A DNA stretch of 5,955 nucleotides from Lentisphaeria bacterium (lineage in GTDB: Bacteria > Verrucomicrobiota > Lentisphaeria > JABSQK01 > UBA12247): positions 1-5,955 of the forward strand of contig DMTJ01000301.1 of assembly GCA_003477185.1 (NCBI GenBank), given 5' to 3'. The notes beneath the pieces are model-generated. The model searched no databases. It saw nothing but the letters and a program-made list of their open reading frames with translations, and was not told where the DNA came from. The number at the start of each line of letters is the position of its first letter. The stretch's first letter is position 1. This document shows, piece after piece, positions 1 through 5,955 of this stretch. A program made the translations under genes and the position numbers.

Positions 1-7
1 GTTCTCA

Positions 8-28
8 TGCGGGGCGCAGTCCTCCGCA
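8..28. other. Small GC-rich stem-loop
   Basis: Bases 8-14 can pair with 22-28 (TGCGGGG against CCTCCGCA, with one G-T wobble) around a seven-base loop. No run of T follows on either strand, so it does not look like a standard intrinsic terminator. It may be part of the 3' region of a gene beyond the left edge, or chance. Confidence 0.25.
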
Positions 29-269
29 CAAATCATCTCACACTACCATTCCCATCATCGCAGCCTCATTTCACGCCGCCATCCCACAAGACCAGACTTG
101 TATCCACCCCAAACACTGCCATCCAGATCCCACCCAGCGCAAGCAGACCACCGCGCAAGAAAATAGCGGTTACCGTCCTGGGACGAATTTGTACCGTCTA
201 CAATCACGCATTGCCTGCGCGCCGTGCGCTCGGTAGCCGCTAGGTTACGAATTTTTAGCCGCAGACGAT

Positions 270-274
270 GAGGT
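270..274 (+). promoter_or_regulatory. Ribosome binding site for the UPF0114 gene
   Basis: GAGGT lies five bases before a GTG codon at 280. This placement is what selects GTG 280 as the start. The only nearby ATG (268-270) reads ATG AGG TAA and stops at once. Confidence 0.7.
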
Positions 275-279
275 AACAA

Positions 280-819
280 GTGGATCAGATCGACCAAGGC
301 AGTACCAACGAACCACAAATCAGCCAGCTCGAGAAAACCTTCGAGAACGGGCTCTGGAATACGCGCTTTGTGGTGTTTCCTGCAGTATTGTGCAGCTTGC
401 TAGGGGCACTCTTGATGTTTATTGTGGGCAGCTCCCTGATTCTTGGCCAGGTGGGCAAGATGTTCAGCTACTGGCCCCTGAATGACGCCAAGGTCAACGA
501 ATTGCTCGGCAAGCTCATCGGTGCCATCGATTTATATCTAATCGGGGTGGTCCTGTTGATCTTCAGTTTTGGGATCTACGAGCTCTTTATTTCCAAGATA
601 GATGTGGGCAGACGCAACACCGATCTTAACATCCTGGAAATTCGCGATCTGGACGAACTCAAAAATCGGATCATCAAGGTGGTGATCATGGTTCTGATTG
701 TGAAGTTCTTCAAGCTGGTTCTGGCAGCGGAGTTCACCACCCCGTTGGAGTTGCTGTACCTGGCTATCGCGATTTTTACGATCGCTCTTGGTACCTACTT
801 CATGCACAAGGCCCACTGA
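280..819 (+). CDS. UPF0114 (YqhA-like) family inner-membrane protein
   Basis: A 179-residue polytopic membrane protein of the UPF0114 family, whose E. coli member is YqhA (about 164 residues). The family's function is not established. Four hydrophobic segments are visible at about residues 31-55, 79-105, 130-151 and 155-175. The family signature is clear: IDLYLIGVVLLIFSFGIYEL followed by FISKID (residues 83-108), then LNILEIRDLDELKNRIIKVV (116-135) leading into the third helix. The first 25 or so residues are polar and probably cytoplasmic. The GTG start is supported by a well-spaced GAGGT. The gene stands alone on this strand and its stop lies 13 bases from the stop of the converging nuclease-fold gene, with no recognisable terminator between them. 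Family assignment is confident; a role cannot be given from sequence. Confidence 0.9.
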   Translation: MDQIDQGSTNEPQISQLEKTFENGLWNTRFVVFPAVLCSLLGALLMFIVGSSLILGQVGKMFSYWPLNDAKVNELLGKLIGAIDLYLIGVVLLIFSFGIYELFISKIDVGRRNTDLNILEIRDLDELKNRIIKVVIMVLIVKFFKLVLAAEFTTPLELLYLAIAIFTIALGTYFMHKAH

Positions 820-832
820 ACTCACCGGGGGC

Positions 833-2509
833 TTAGCGGCTCGAAGTCGCCGGCTTCAACTGAAGACGGGCGATCACGTAGGCGTGGTCGCTAGGTTTGG
901 TGCCCATTGCGCCCGGTGACACACCAGTCAATTCGTTGCCATGCAGGATCTCATACTCGGCACGGCCCTCCGCCAACTGCTGCCGTGAGACCACGCCGTG
1001 CATCAGCGCATGCAGCTTCCCGCGATGATTATAGTCAAAGCGGTCTAACTCCGGAAGTGTCTCGACGAGATTTACGCTTTCGTCCCCCATCACCACCGCG
1101 AGTGGCTGACTGAACTCGAAGTCATTGAAGTCGCCAGTGATGTAGTAGTCGGCACCAGCGTGATGATGCGGCAAGATGAATTCACGAATGAGCTCGCACT
1201 GCTCGATGCGCATCTTCAGCTTTGGGTCGAAGCCAGGCTTGTCCGGCGAAAATGGGCCTATCTGGTGCCGCTTAGACGCGAAGTGCACATTCACCAGCAG
1301 CAGCGCTCCCCCATCCGGCGTCAGAAATGTTGCAGCCAGGGGCTTTCGCGAGTCGCGGAACGCTGGCGCGTGGACGCCGAGGCGTTGGACCGAGCCCTCC
1401 ACTAATGAGACGCGAGCCGGATTGTAGAGAAAGCCACAGCGGATGTTTCCACCTGGCTGCCCGCCATCAGATTCCCGCTCAGGGCGCAGATCCGTCCAAG
1501 CATAGTTCGGCCCACCAACTTTGCGGACATCGGCAATCAGCCGCAGATAGGTCTGGTCGGCACGCGTGGTTTCCGTGATTTCAGCACCATCATTATCCTG
1601 AATCTCTTGGAGGGCGACAATGTCGGGGGAGCCCGCCTGCTCGACAATGGCCTGTGCGAGCGCCCGAAAGCGGCCATCCCCCACATCATCGTCGACATCA
1701 CGCTTGGGGTCATTCACATATGCCCGGCGCTCCACGTGTACGTCCAGGTTGAAGCCATTGAGCGTAAGCACGGTAATCGCGTCCTCAGTGGGGGCCAATG
1801 CGGACATCGCACGCGAGACAATCCTGGGCTCCACCTCAATCCGGCCAGTTGCCGCGATTTGGTACGAGCTGCTACGAAAGTTTAATGGCCCGGTCACCGC
1901 AGCAAGCAGCCGTGCCCCCACGTTCACACGCGGTGCTTGGTGGTACTCGATCACACGGAAACCGGGAAACCAACGGTGCGGATTGCTCGGCGCAATCACG
2001 ATTCCGCCACATTCATGCTGCCTCGTGCGATCCGCACCATGCGGCAGAACCACATAGTCGCCGAACGGGTTACTGGGGGCGATAAACGTGGCTCCCGCCC
2101 GTAGTCCCACCAGCATTCCCTCCAAGGCGTTCAGGCGCTCCGCAAGGAGTGCGGCGTCATCCGTCAGCAACTCTGCGGTCAGCCAGACCGGCTCAATCTC
2201 CGGAACCTGCTCTTCACTCAAGTCAAGATCCCGCAGCAGAATCTGCGTGGCAGGCTTGTCTCCGGTGGCGCGCTCATAGTTCACGACCTTTCCCGTCACA
2301 CGCACCAGCTGCCCCAGGCCCGCGCGTTTGTGGTGGCCAAAGACCAGCAGCCCGCAGGAAGCTGCGGAGTTAGCATCGGGCTCGGGATCTTGGATAAAGA
2401 AACCACGGCGGCTAAAACCGGTGATGAGGCCTCGGGTGCGAACGGTCTGCCCACCAATCGGCGATTTCAGTCCCGGACCCTGAATTTCCTGGATGGTGAA
2501 TGTCTTCAA
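833..2509 (-). CDS. Endonuclease/exonuclease/phosphatase-fold protein, ExeM/NucH-like
   Basis: Predicted metal-dependent phosphodiesterase, probably a DNase/nuclease, of 558 residues. From TTG 2509 the protein opens with an OB-like module of the kind found in ExeM/NucH nucleases (residues 4-75: [10 protein letters not shown], then [11 protein letters not shown]). A less conserved middle part follows. The endonuclease/exonuclease/phosphatase domain then runs from about 246 to the end. Its motifs are N251 in [10 protein letters not shown]302 in ALQEIQD, H409 in VNVHFASK, D460 and N462 in TGDFND, and D541-H542 in KPSDHAYV. An Asp-rich stretch lies at 262-279. The frame stays open to an ATG at 2620, but the extra 37 residues are Cys/Arg/Gly-rich, unlike the family, and not a signal peptide; TTG 2509 has a perfect GGAGG seven bases upstream. 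Without a signal peptide the protein looks cytoplasmic, unlike secreted ExeM/NucH. The usual Asp before the final loop may be replaced by Met503. Substrate unknown; a phosphatase role is possible. Confidence 0.88.
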   Translation of the reverse strand: MKTFTIQEIQGPGLKSPIGGQTVRTRGLITGFSRRGFFIQDPEPDANSAASCGLLVFGHHKRAGLGQLVRVTGKVVNYERATGDKPATQILLRDLDLSEEQVPEIEPVWLTAELLTDDAALLAERLNALEGMLVGLRAGATFIAPSNPFGDYVVLPHGADRTRQHECGGIVIAPSNPHRWFPGFRVIEYHQAPRVNVGARLLAAVTGPLNFRSSSYQIAATGRIEVEPRIVSRAMSALAPTEDAITVLTLNGFNLDVHVERRAYVNDPKRDVDDDVGDGRFRALAQAIVEQAGSPDIVALQEIQDNDGAEITETTRADQTYLRLIADVRKVGGPNYAWTDLRPERESDGGQPGGNIRCGFLYNPARVSLVEGSVQRLGVHAPAFRDSRKPLAATFLTPDGGALLLVNVHFASKRHQIGPFSPDKPGFDPKLKMRIEQCELIREFILPHHHAGADYYITGDFNDFEFSQPLAVVMGDESVNLVETLPELDRFDYNHRGKLHALMHGVVSRQQLAEGRAEYEILHGNELTGVSPGAMGTKPSDHAYVIARLQLKPATSSR

Positions 2510-2516
2510 TGGTCTG

Positions 2517-2521
2517 CCTCC
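2517..2521 (-). promoter_or_regulatory. Ribosome binding site for the nuclease-fold gene
   Basis: On the minus strand GGAGG lies seven bases before the TTG at 2509. This ideal site decides the start in favour of TTG over the ATG at 2620 and puts the start right before the conserved [10 protein letters not shown] sequence. Confidence 0.75.
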
Positions 2522-2613
2522 ATGCGTCTTATTAAATCGGCCGCAACCGCAGCCACCGAGAATTCCGGGTACGCAATCACCGCGCCAGCGTGGGGCAGCC
2601 TTCCGACACATCC

Positions 2614-2643
2614 AGCGCAAGAATGTACAGTTCCTTTTGCGTT
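2614..2643. repeat. Imperfect inverted repeat upstream of the aldo/keto reductase
   Basis: AGCGCAAGA (2614-2622) faces TTTTGCGTT (2635-2643), pairing over nine positions with two G-T wobbles around a 12-base centre. It sits 20-50 bases before the likely reductase start and is not followed by a clean T run. It could be an operator for a regulator of the divergent pair, a leader hairpin, or chance. No regulator gene is seen in the window. Confidence 0.3.
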
Positions 2644-2663
2644 TCGCTCACTCAGCCATTTTT

Positions 2664-3671
2664 TTGGATATTTCTGGAGTCACTATTCAATCTCTTCCCC
2701 CTATCGTCTTTGGCTCGAGCGCCCTAGGCAACCTCTTTGAAGTTGTCCCGGACGAAACAAAACTGGCTATCGTGCGGAACTGGCTGAAGGAACAGCCGAA
2801 TCCGGTGATCGACAGCGCCGGAAAATATGGCGCTGGGCTGGCCTTGGAGATGATCGGCGAGAAGCTTGCCCAGTTGGGCATAGCGCCCGAAGCAGTCACG
2901 ATCAGCAATAAGCTAGGCTGGAAGCGCAAGCCATTGACGACCCCCGAGCCCACGTTTGAGAAGGGGGCCTGGTTTGGCCTCAAGCACGATGCCGAGGCAG
3001 CGATTAGCTATGATGGCATCCTCGACTGCTGGGAACAGGGCAATGCCCTTCTCGGAGACTACAACGCCGACTTGCTGTCCGTCCATGACCCAGACGAGTA
3101 TCTGGCCGCGGCTAAGTCTGACGATGAAGCAGACGCCCGCTACGCAGACGTTCGGGGCGCATACAGGGCGCTTTGCGAACTCCGCGATTCTGGTCAGGCC
3201 ACCGGTGTGGGCGTCGGCTCCAAGGACTGGCGCGTGATCCGTCGCCTCCACCAGGACGGTGTGGACCTTGATTGGGTGATGATCGCAAACAGCTACACGA
3301 TCTACGACCACCCAAAAGGAGTGGAAGAACTCATTGCTGCCCTTCACGCAGACGGGATCGTGGTGGTAAACTCCGCCGTGTTCAACGCAGGCTTTCTGAT
3401 CGGTGGGCGCTTCTTTGATTACTGTGAAATCACGCCTGAGACACACCCGCAGCAATTCGCCTGGCGCGATGCGTTTTTGGCCCTGTGCAAGACCCACAAT
3501 GTCTCCGCCCCTCACGCCTGTTGCCAATTCGGAATCCGGCCCGAAGGCGTCGCTGCTCTGGCGCTAAACAGCAGCAATCCGAAGCGCGTAGCGGAAAACG
3601 TACGCTTTGTCACCGAGACTATTCCGGATGACTTCTGGACTGCTCTGCAAGACGCGGGCCTCACCTCCTAA
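2664..3671 (+). CDS. Aldo/keto reductase, fucose/D-threo-aldose dehydrogenase type
   Basis: NAD(P)-dependent oxidoreductase of the aldo/keto reductase superfamily, expected to be a cytoplasmic (beta/alpha)8 barrel acting on a sugar or small aldehyde. Numbered from TTG 2664 (335 residues), the full catalytic tetrad is visible: D50 and Y55 in [10 protein letters not shown]83 in ISNKLGW, and H141 in [10 protein letters not shown]. Other family marks are [15 protein letters not shown] at 11-25, GVGVGSKDW at 181-189, [13 protein letters not shown] at 236-248, and a C-terminal cofactor-binding region ending NPKRVAENV (305-313). These resemble D-threo-aldose 1-dehydrogenase/L-fucose dehydrogenase relatives, but no sugar-utilisation genes adjoin, so the substrate is open. 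The start is uncertain: the frame is open back to ATG 2493, but that stretch overlaps the divergent gene and looks non-coding. TTG 2664 has no clear ribosome binding site; an ATT at 2685 has GGAG five bases upstream. The gene converges on xseA across 53 bases without an obvious terminator. Confidence 0.92.
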   Translation: MDISGVTIQSLPPIVFGSSALGNLFEVVPDETKLAIVRNWLKEQPNPVIDSAGKYGAGLALEMIGEKLAQLGIAPEAVTISNKLGWKRKPLTTPEPTFEKGAWFGLKHDAEAAISYDGILDCWEQGNALLGDYNADLLSVHDPDEYLAAAKSDDEADARYADVRGAYRALCELRDSGQATGVGVGSKDWRVIRRLHQDGVDLDWVMIANSYTIYDHPKGVEELIAALHADGIVVVNSAVFNAGFLIGGRFFDYCEITPETHPQQFAWRDAFLALCKTHNVSAPHACCQFGIRPEGVAALALNSSNPKRVAENVRFVTETIPDDFWTALQDAGLTS

Positions 3672-3724
3672 CAGCCCGTTAATAAACTCGCCTCTGCTGC
3701 GAACACGCCTTTCGGGCCTGGCAG

Positions 3725-5062
3725 TCAGTCGGTCGCAGGCTGGACTTCGACTGTAAGCGCCCCATCAGCCAGCCGGGCTCGTAGCCTGTCTCCCACGGCT
3801 ACTTCGTCTGCCGCGCGCACGGCCTGGCCTTCCGGCGTCTGCAAGATCGCATAGCCGCGGTCCAACACCCGTTGCGGACTCAGTAACTCAAGCTGTTGCA
3901 CAAGCGAGGACAGCCGCTCCGTGGCGCGCTCCGGAGCGCGCTGCAGCGCCATTGCCAGCCGCTGCTCATATGCAACGATCTTCTCGCGCTCGCGACCTGT
4001 TGCCAGCGAGCGCACCCGTGCCTGCAGCATGGCCGACAGTTGCTCCAGCTGATGCCGCTTGATGCGCATACTCTGCCGCGCGCCTTGCGCTAGCCGCAGG
4101 CTGAGCTCGTCCAGCCGTTGGCAATAGAGCTCCACCAGCGCCTGCGGACGCCGCATCACAAAGTGATTGGCCAGGCTGTCCAGGCGGCCACGGCGTACCT
4201 GCACGGCCCAGACCATGGCTCGCACCAGCCGGTCACGAGCAGCGCCCACAGTGGCTGCCAGCTCCGCATGCTCGGGCGAAACCAACTCGGCGGCTGCCGA
4301 CGGGGTCGGCGCTCGAACATCCGCGACGAAATCTGCAACCGTGTGGTCCACTTCGTGTCCGACTGCGCTGATCACCGGCACCGGGCACCGGGCGATGGTC
4401 CGCGCCAAGCGTTCGTTATTGAATTCCCAGAGATCCTCGGTGCTGCCGCCGCCACGAGTGATCACGATCACGTCACAGTCGCCGTGGTGCACCAGATCGG
4501 CCAGTGCCTGCACGATCGCATCGGCCGCTCCCTCCCCTTGCACCGCCGTTGGCGCGAGTCGCACATGCAGGCCCGCGGTGCGCCGCTCCAACACCTGCAG
4601 GAAATCCCGCAGCGCCGCGCCATCAGGGCTGGTCACAATGCCAATACAACTGGGGAGCAAAGGCAGCTTCTTCTTCCTTGCCTCGGCGAACAGTCCTTCT
4701 GCGCGCAGCTTTTTGACGCGAGCCTCATATTGCTCCTGGAGCGTCCCCTTTCCCCGGGGCCGCATCGTCTGCACGTTGAGCTGGTAGCTTCCGCGCGCAG
4801 GATAGATGCCCATGTTGCCAAAGACCTCCACCTGCGCCCCCTGAGCGATCCCCAGTCGCTTAACGATGGCTGCGCCATCGAAGAACACAGCGTTGAGCTG
4901 ACTGGCCCCGTCCTTGATCGTGAAGTAGACGTGACCGGAGCGATGAATGGTCAGATTGCCCACCTCACCGCCGATCCACATGGCTGGCACACGACTCTCA
5001 ATCAGCCGCCGAAGCGCAGTGCTTACCTCACTGACCGTCCAGACCCTGGGTGGCTCGCTCAT
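3725..5062 (-). CDS. xseA: Exodeoxyribonuclease VII large subunit
   Basis: Catalytic large subunit of exonuclease VII, which with several copies of the small subunit XseB degrades single-stranded DNA from both ends into short oligonucleotides and serves in mismatch and damage repair. The 445 residues match the family (E. coli 456). An N-terminal OB fold spans about 7-102 (VWTVSEVSTALRRLI; WIGGEVGNL; GHVYFTIKD). The nuclease domain follows, with CIGIVTSPDGAALRDF (139-154), VITRGGGSTEDLWEFNNE (200-217), SAVGHEVDHT (232-241) and DFVADVRAPTPSAAAEL (244-260). D153, R203, H236 and D239 line up with the residues implicated in E. coli catalysis. A long helical, probably coiled-coil arm covers about 262-390, followed by LSPQRVLDRGYAIL (394-407) and a small C-terminal beta segment. 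ATG 5062 overlaps the transporter's TGA by four bases, implying translational coupling. No xseB lies downstream; the next gene converges. Confidence 0.97.
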   Translation of the reverse strand: MSEPPRVWTVSEVSTALRRLIESRVPAMWIGGEVGNLTIHRSGHVYFTIKDGASQLNAVFFDGAAIVKRLGIAQGAQVEVFGNMGIYPARGSYQLNVQTMRPRGKGTLQEQYEARVKKLRAEGLFAEARKKKLPLLPSCIGIVTSPDGAALRDFLQVLERRTAGLHVRLAPTAVQGEGAADAIVQALADLVHHGDCDVIVITRGGGSTEDLWEFNNERLARTIARCPVPVISAVGHEVDHTVADFVADVRAPTPSAAAELVSPEHAELAATVGAARDRLVRAMVWAVQVRRGRLDSLANHFVMRRPQALVELYCQRLDELSLRLAQGARQSMRIKRHQLEQLSAMLQARVRSLATGREREKIVAYEQRLAMALQRAPERATERLSSLVQQLELLSPQRVLDRGYAILQTPEGQAVRAADEVAVGDRLRARLADGALTVEVQPATD

Positions 5063-5955
5063 GGATCGGGCGTCCCTTCAGGCAGAACCTGCGGCGCGAC
5101 TTCGCAGGCAGAGGCCAACTGCTCCTCCCGGTCCATCTCCAGCTGATACACGTGCAGTAAGATCGCGCAGCTACCAAAGATCAATGGCCCGTAAACCACG
5201 CCCATCAGGCCAAAGACCTGAACGCCGCCGATAATCGCAAAGAACAGCAAGCCGGAGGACAGCCCAGTATCTCCTTTCATAAAGAACGGCCGTAAAAAGT
5301 TATCCGCACTGCCAACCACCACGGCACACCAGATCGCCAGACCAATTGCCTTCCCCGTCGCGCCGATAATCAGCAGATAGACCACACAAGGCAGCCAAAC
5401 CAGGGCCGTACCAATCAGCGGCACCAGCGACGTCATCATCATCAGTACGCCATAGAAAAACCACGGAATCCCGACTACGGCGAATGCAATCATTCCCAGC
5501 ACGCCCTGCGCCAGCGAGGTAAGGCCGGTGCCGACAACTGCTGAGCTCACAATGGTGCGAGCTCGCTCGAACAAGCGTCGCTCGTAGGCATCGGGAAGCG
5601 GGCTCACGCGCATCAGGAACTTCACCACATTCTCTCCTTCCCGGAGAAAGTAGAACATGACAAACAGGATGATGATAAAGTTAAAGAGCAGCGAGCCGAC
5701 ATTCGCCAGCAGGGGCAGCAGTTGCTCGTGCAGCGCGTTGACCACAGCACTGACAGCCCACAGCGCGATCTCTTGGAGCTTGTCAATGTGAAACAGGTCG
5801 CCGACCGCCGCCATCGGGGGCGCGTTCGCATCTAGGTCCCCGGCAGGCGGTGCGTTGGCGTCTGGATCGCCCGGCAGCGTGCCCGCGCCATCCCCCAGTT
5901 TCTCAACCGATTGTTGCAGCTCGCTCAGGTCCATCCTGTCGAGCCGGTCGGCGAG
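5059..5955 (-). CDS. AI-2E/PerM family membrane transporter (5' partial)
   Basis: C-terminal part of an AI-2E (UPF0118/PerM) family membrane protein; members include AI-2 exporters and Na+/H+ antiporter-like proteins, so the substrate cannot be named. The gene runs off the right edge: seven more codons without a stop precede the Met at 5934, and 291 residues from that Met lack the first helices of a roughly 350-400-residue family. Counting from Met 5934, a polar Pro/Asp-rich loop (about 15-47) is followed by hydrophobic segments near 78-97, 132-156, 158-191, 195-209 and 224-262. Family motifs are SLVPLIGTALVWLPCVVYLL (169-188), DNFLRP (211-216) and IIGGVQVFGLMGVVYGPLIF (234-253). The loop contains a tandem GD-DANAPP repeat. 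The last 30 residues are acidic and cytoplasmic-looking. The TGA overlaps the xseA ATG, so the two are co-transcribed. Confidence 0.93.
   Translation of the reverse strand, partial: LADRLDRMDLSELQQSVEKLGDGAGTLPGDPDANAPPAGDLDANAPPMAAVGDLFHIDKLQEIALWAVSAVVNALHEQLLPLLANVGSLLFNFIIILFVMFYFLREGENVVKFLMRVSPLPDAYERRLFERARTIVSSAVVGTGLTSLAQGVLGMIAFAVVGIPWFFYGVLMMMTSLVPLIGTALVWLPCVVYLLIIGATGKAIGLAIWCAVVVGSADNFLRPFFMKGDTGLSSGLLFFAIIGGVQVFGLMGVVYGPLIFGSCAILLHVYQLEMDREEQLASACEVAPQVLPEGTPDP
5073..5077 (-). promoter_or_regulatory. xseA: Ribosome binding site for xseA
   Basis: AGGGA on the minus strand lies ten bases before ATG 5062, inside the last codons of the upstream transporter gene. It is a moderate match with slightly long spacing, in keeping with coupling through the ATGA overlap. 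Confidence 0.45.
5812..5871 (-). repeat. Tandem 10-residue repeat coding for GDxDANAPPx
   Basis: Two adjacent 30-base units (5842-5871 and 5812-5841) encode GDPDANAPPA and GDLDANAPPM in the extramembrane loop of the AI-2E-type transporter. Eight residues are identical, yet seven of those eight codons differ in the third base; only the Asn codon is the same. The repeat is thus evident in protein and largely eroded in DNA. Confidence 0.75.

Larger units (their letters stand above)
1..279. other. Left-edge non-coding region
   Basis: No convincing gene is seen here. The plus strand is strikingly C/A-rich and poor in G between about 21 and 160, which gives short open frames full of Pro, Ser and Thr or (minus strand) Gly and Trp that resemble no family. 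The right end holds the leader of the UPF0114 gene, including its ribosome binding site. No good promoter pair was found: TACAAT at 199-204 resembles a -10 box but has no matching -35 box at 16-18 bases. A seven-base direct repeat, TAGCCGC, occurs at 234-240 and 256-262 just before the gene. Confidence 0.5.
2510..2663. other. Divergent intergenic region
   Basis: About 154 bases separate the starts of the nuclease-fold gene (minus) and the aldo/keto reductase (plus), so promoters for both should lie here. On the minus strand AT-rich TTTAAT/TAATAA (2529-2536) is a possible -10 element, but no matching -35 box was found. No strong plus-strand promoter was seen either. Open frames continue through this spacer on both strands, but the peptides match neither family. 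Confidence 0.5.

Noticed and set aside
199..204. TACAAT as a -10 box for the UPF0114 gene
   Set aside because: No acceptable -35 box at 16-18 bases upstream; a single hexamer is too weak to call.
7..318. Two small overlapping open frames, one on each strand (7-243 plus, 55-318 minus)
   Set aside because: Their composition follows the strand asymmetry of the DNA, neither has a proper ribosome binding site, and the minus one overlaps the start of the UPF0114 gene.
820..832. Terminator between the UPF0114 gene and the nuclease-fold gene
   Set aside because: Only 13 bases lie between the stops and no hairpin with a T run is seen there or just inside either gene.
1620..2057. A 145-codon plus-strand open frame inside the nuclease-fold gene
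   Set aside because: Ser/Arg/Pro-rich shadow frame opposite well-conserved coding sequence.
2510..2620. Extension of the nuclease-fold protein to ATG 2620
   Set aside because: The extra 37 residues are Cys/Arg/Gly-rich and not a signal peptide, and TTG 2509 has a perfect ribosome binding site right before the conserved domain.
2913..3527. A 204-codon open frame on the minus strand opposite the aldo/keto reductase
   Set aside because: It is antisense to a gene with a full catalytic tetrad and shows no recognisable domain; a shadow frame.
3672..3724. Terminator between the aldo/keto reductase and xseA
   Set aside because: GCCCG (3674-3678) and CGGGC (3713-3717) can pair but enclose 34 bases and have no T run; other pairings are only three or four bases long.
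4118..5146. A 342-codon open frame on the plus strand opposite xseA
   Set aside because: It lies wholly antisense to a clear xseA and the transporter end, has a His/Arg/Pro-rich composition typical of antisense frames in GC-rich coding DNA, and resembles no family.

Overview
The window (about 57-58% GC by eye) looks like an ordinary piece of a free-living bacterial chromosome. It is densely coded, with five protein genes and no RNA genes, mobile elements, CRISPR arrays or prophage signs. The style of the exonuclease VII large subunit and of the aldo/keto reductase suggests Verrucomicrobiota, possibly Opitutae/Puniceicoccales. That placement is from memory of family resemblance only and is low confidence.

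Layout. Bases 1-279 hold no supported gene; the strand is C/A-rich and G-poor, and there is one small stem-loop near the left edge. Next comes a GTG-started four-helix membrane protein of the UPF0114/YqhA family (280-819, +). It converges, with only 13 bases between stops, on a large endonuclease/exonuclease/phosphatase-fold protein of the ExeM/NucH type (833-2509, -). The latter probably starts at a TTG behind a perfect GGAGG. A divergent spacer of about 154 bases separates it from an aldo/keto reductase of the fucose/D-threo-aldose dehydrogenase type (about 2664-3671, +), whose start codon is unclear. The reductase converges on xseA (3725-5062, -). xseA overlaps by four bases (ATGA) the end of an AI-2E/PerM-type membrane transporter (5059 to the right edge, -; its N-terminus lies outside the window).

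How the genes relate. The only clear operon link is transporter then xseA, which are translationally coupled. XseA is the large subunit of exonuclease VII, but its partner xseB is not next to it here. The nuclease-like gene and the reductase are divergently arranged and could share control elements in the spacer, but nothing links their biochemistry. I found no convincing novel system. The points most worth a second look are the unclear reductase start, a possible missing active-site Asp in the nuclease-fold protein, a tandem DANAPP peptide repeat in the transporter that differs at nearly every synonymous position, and an inverted repeat in the divergent spacer.
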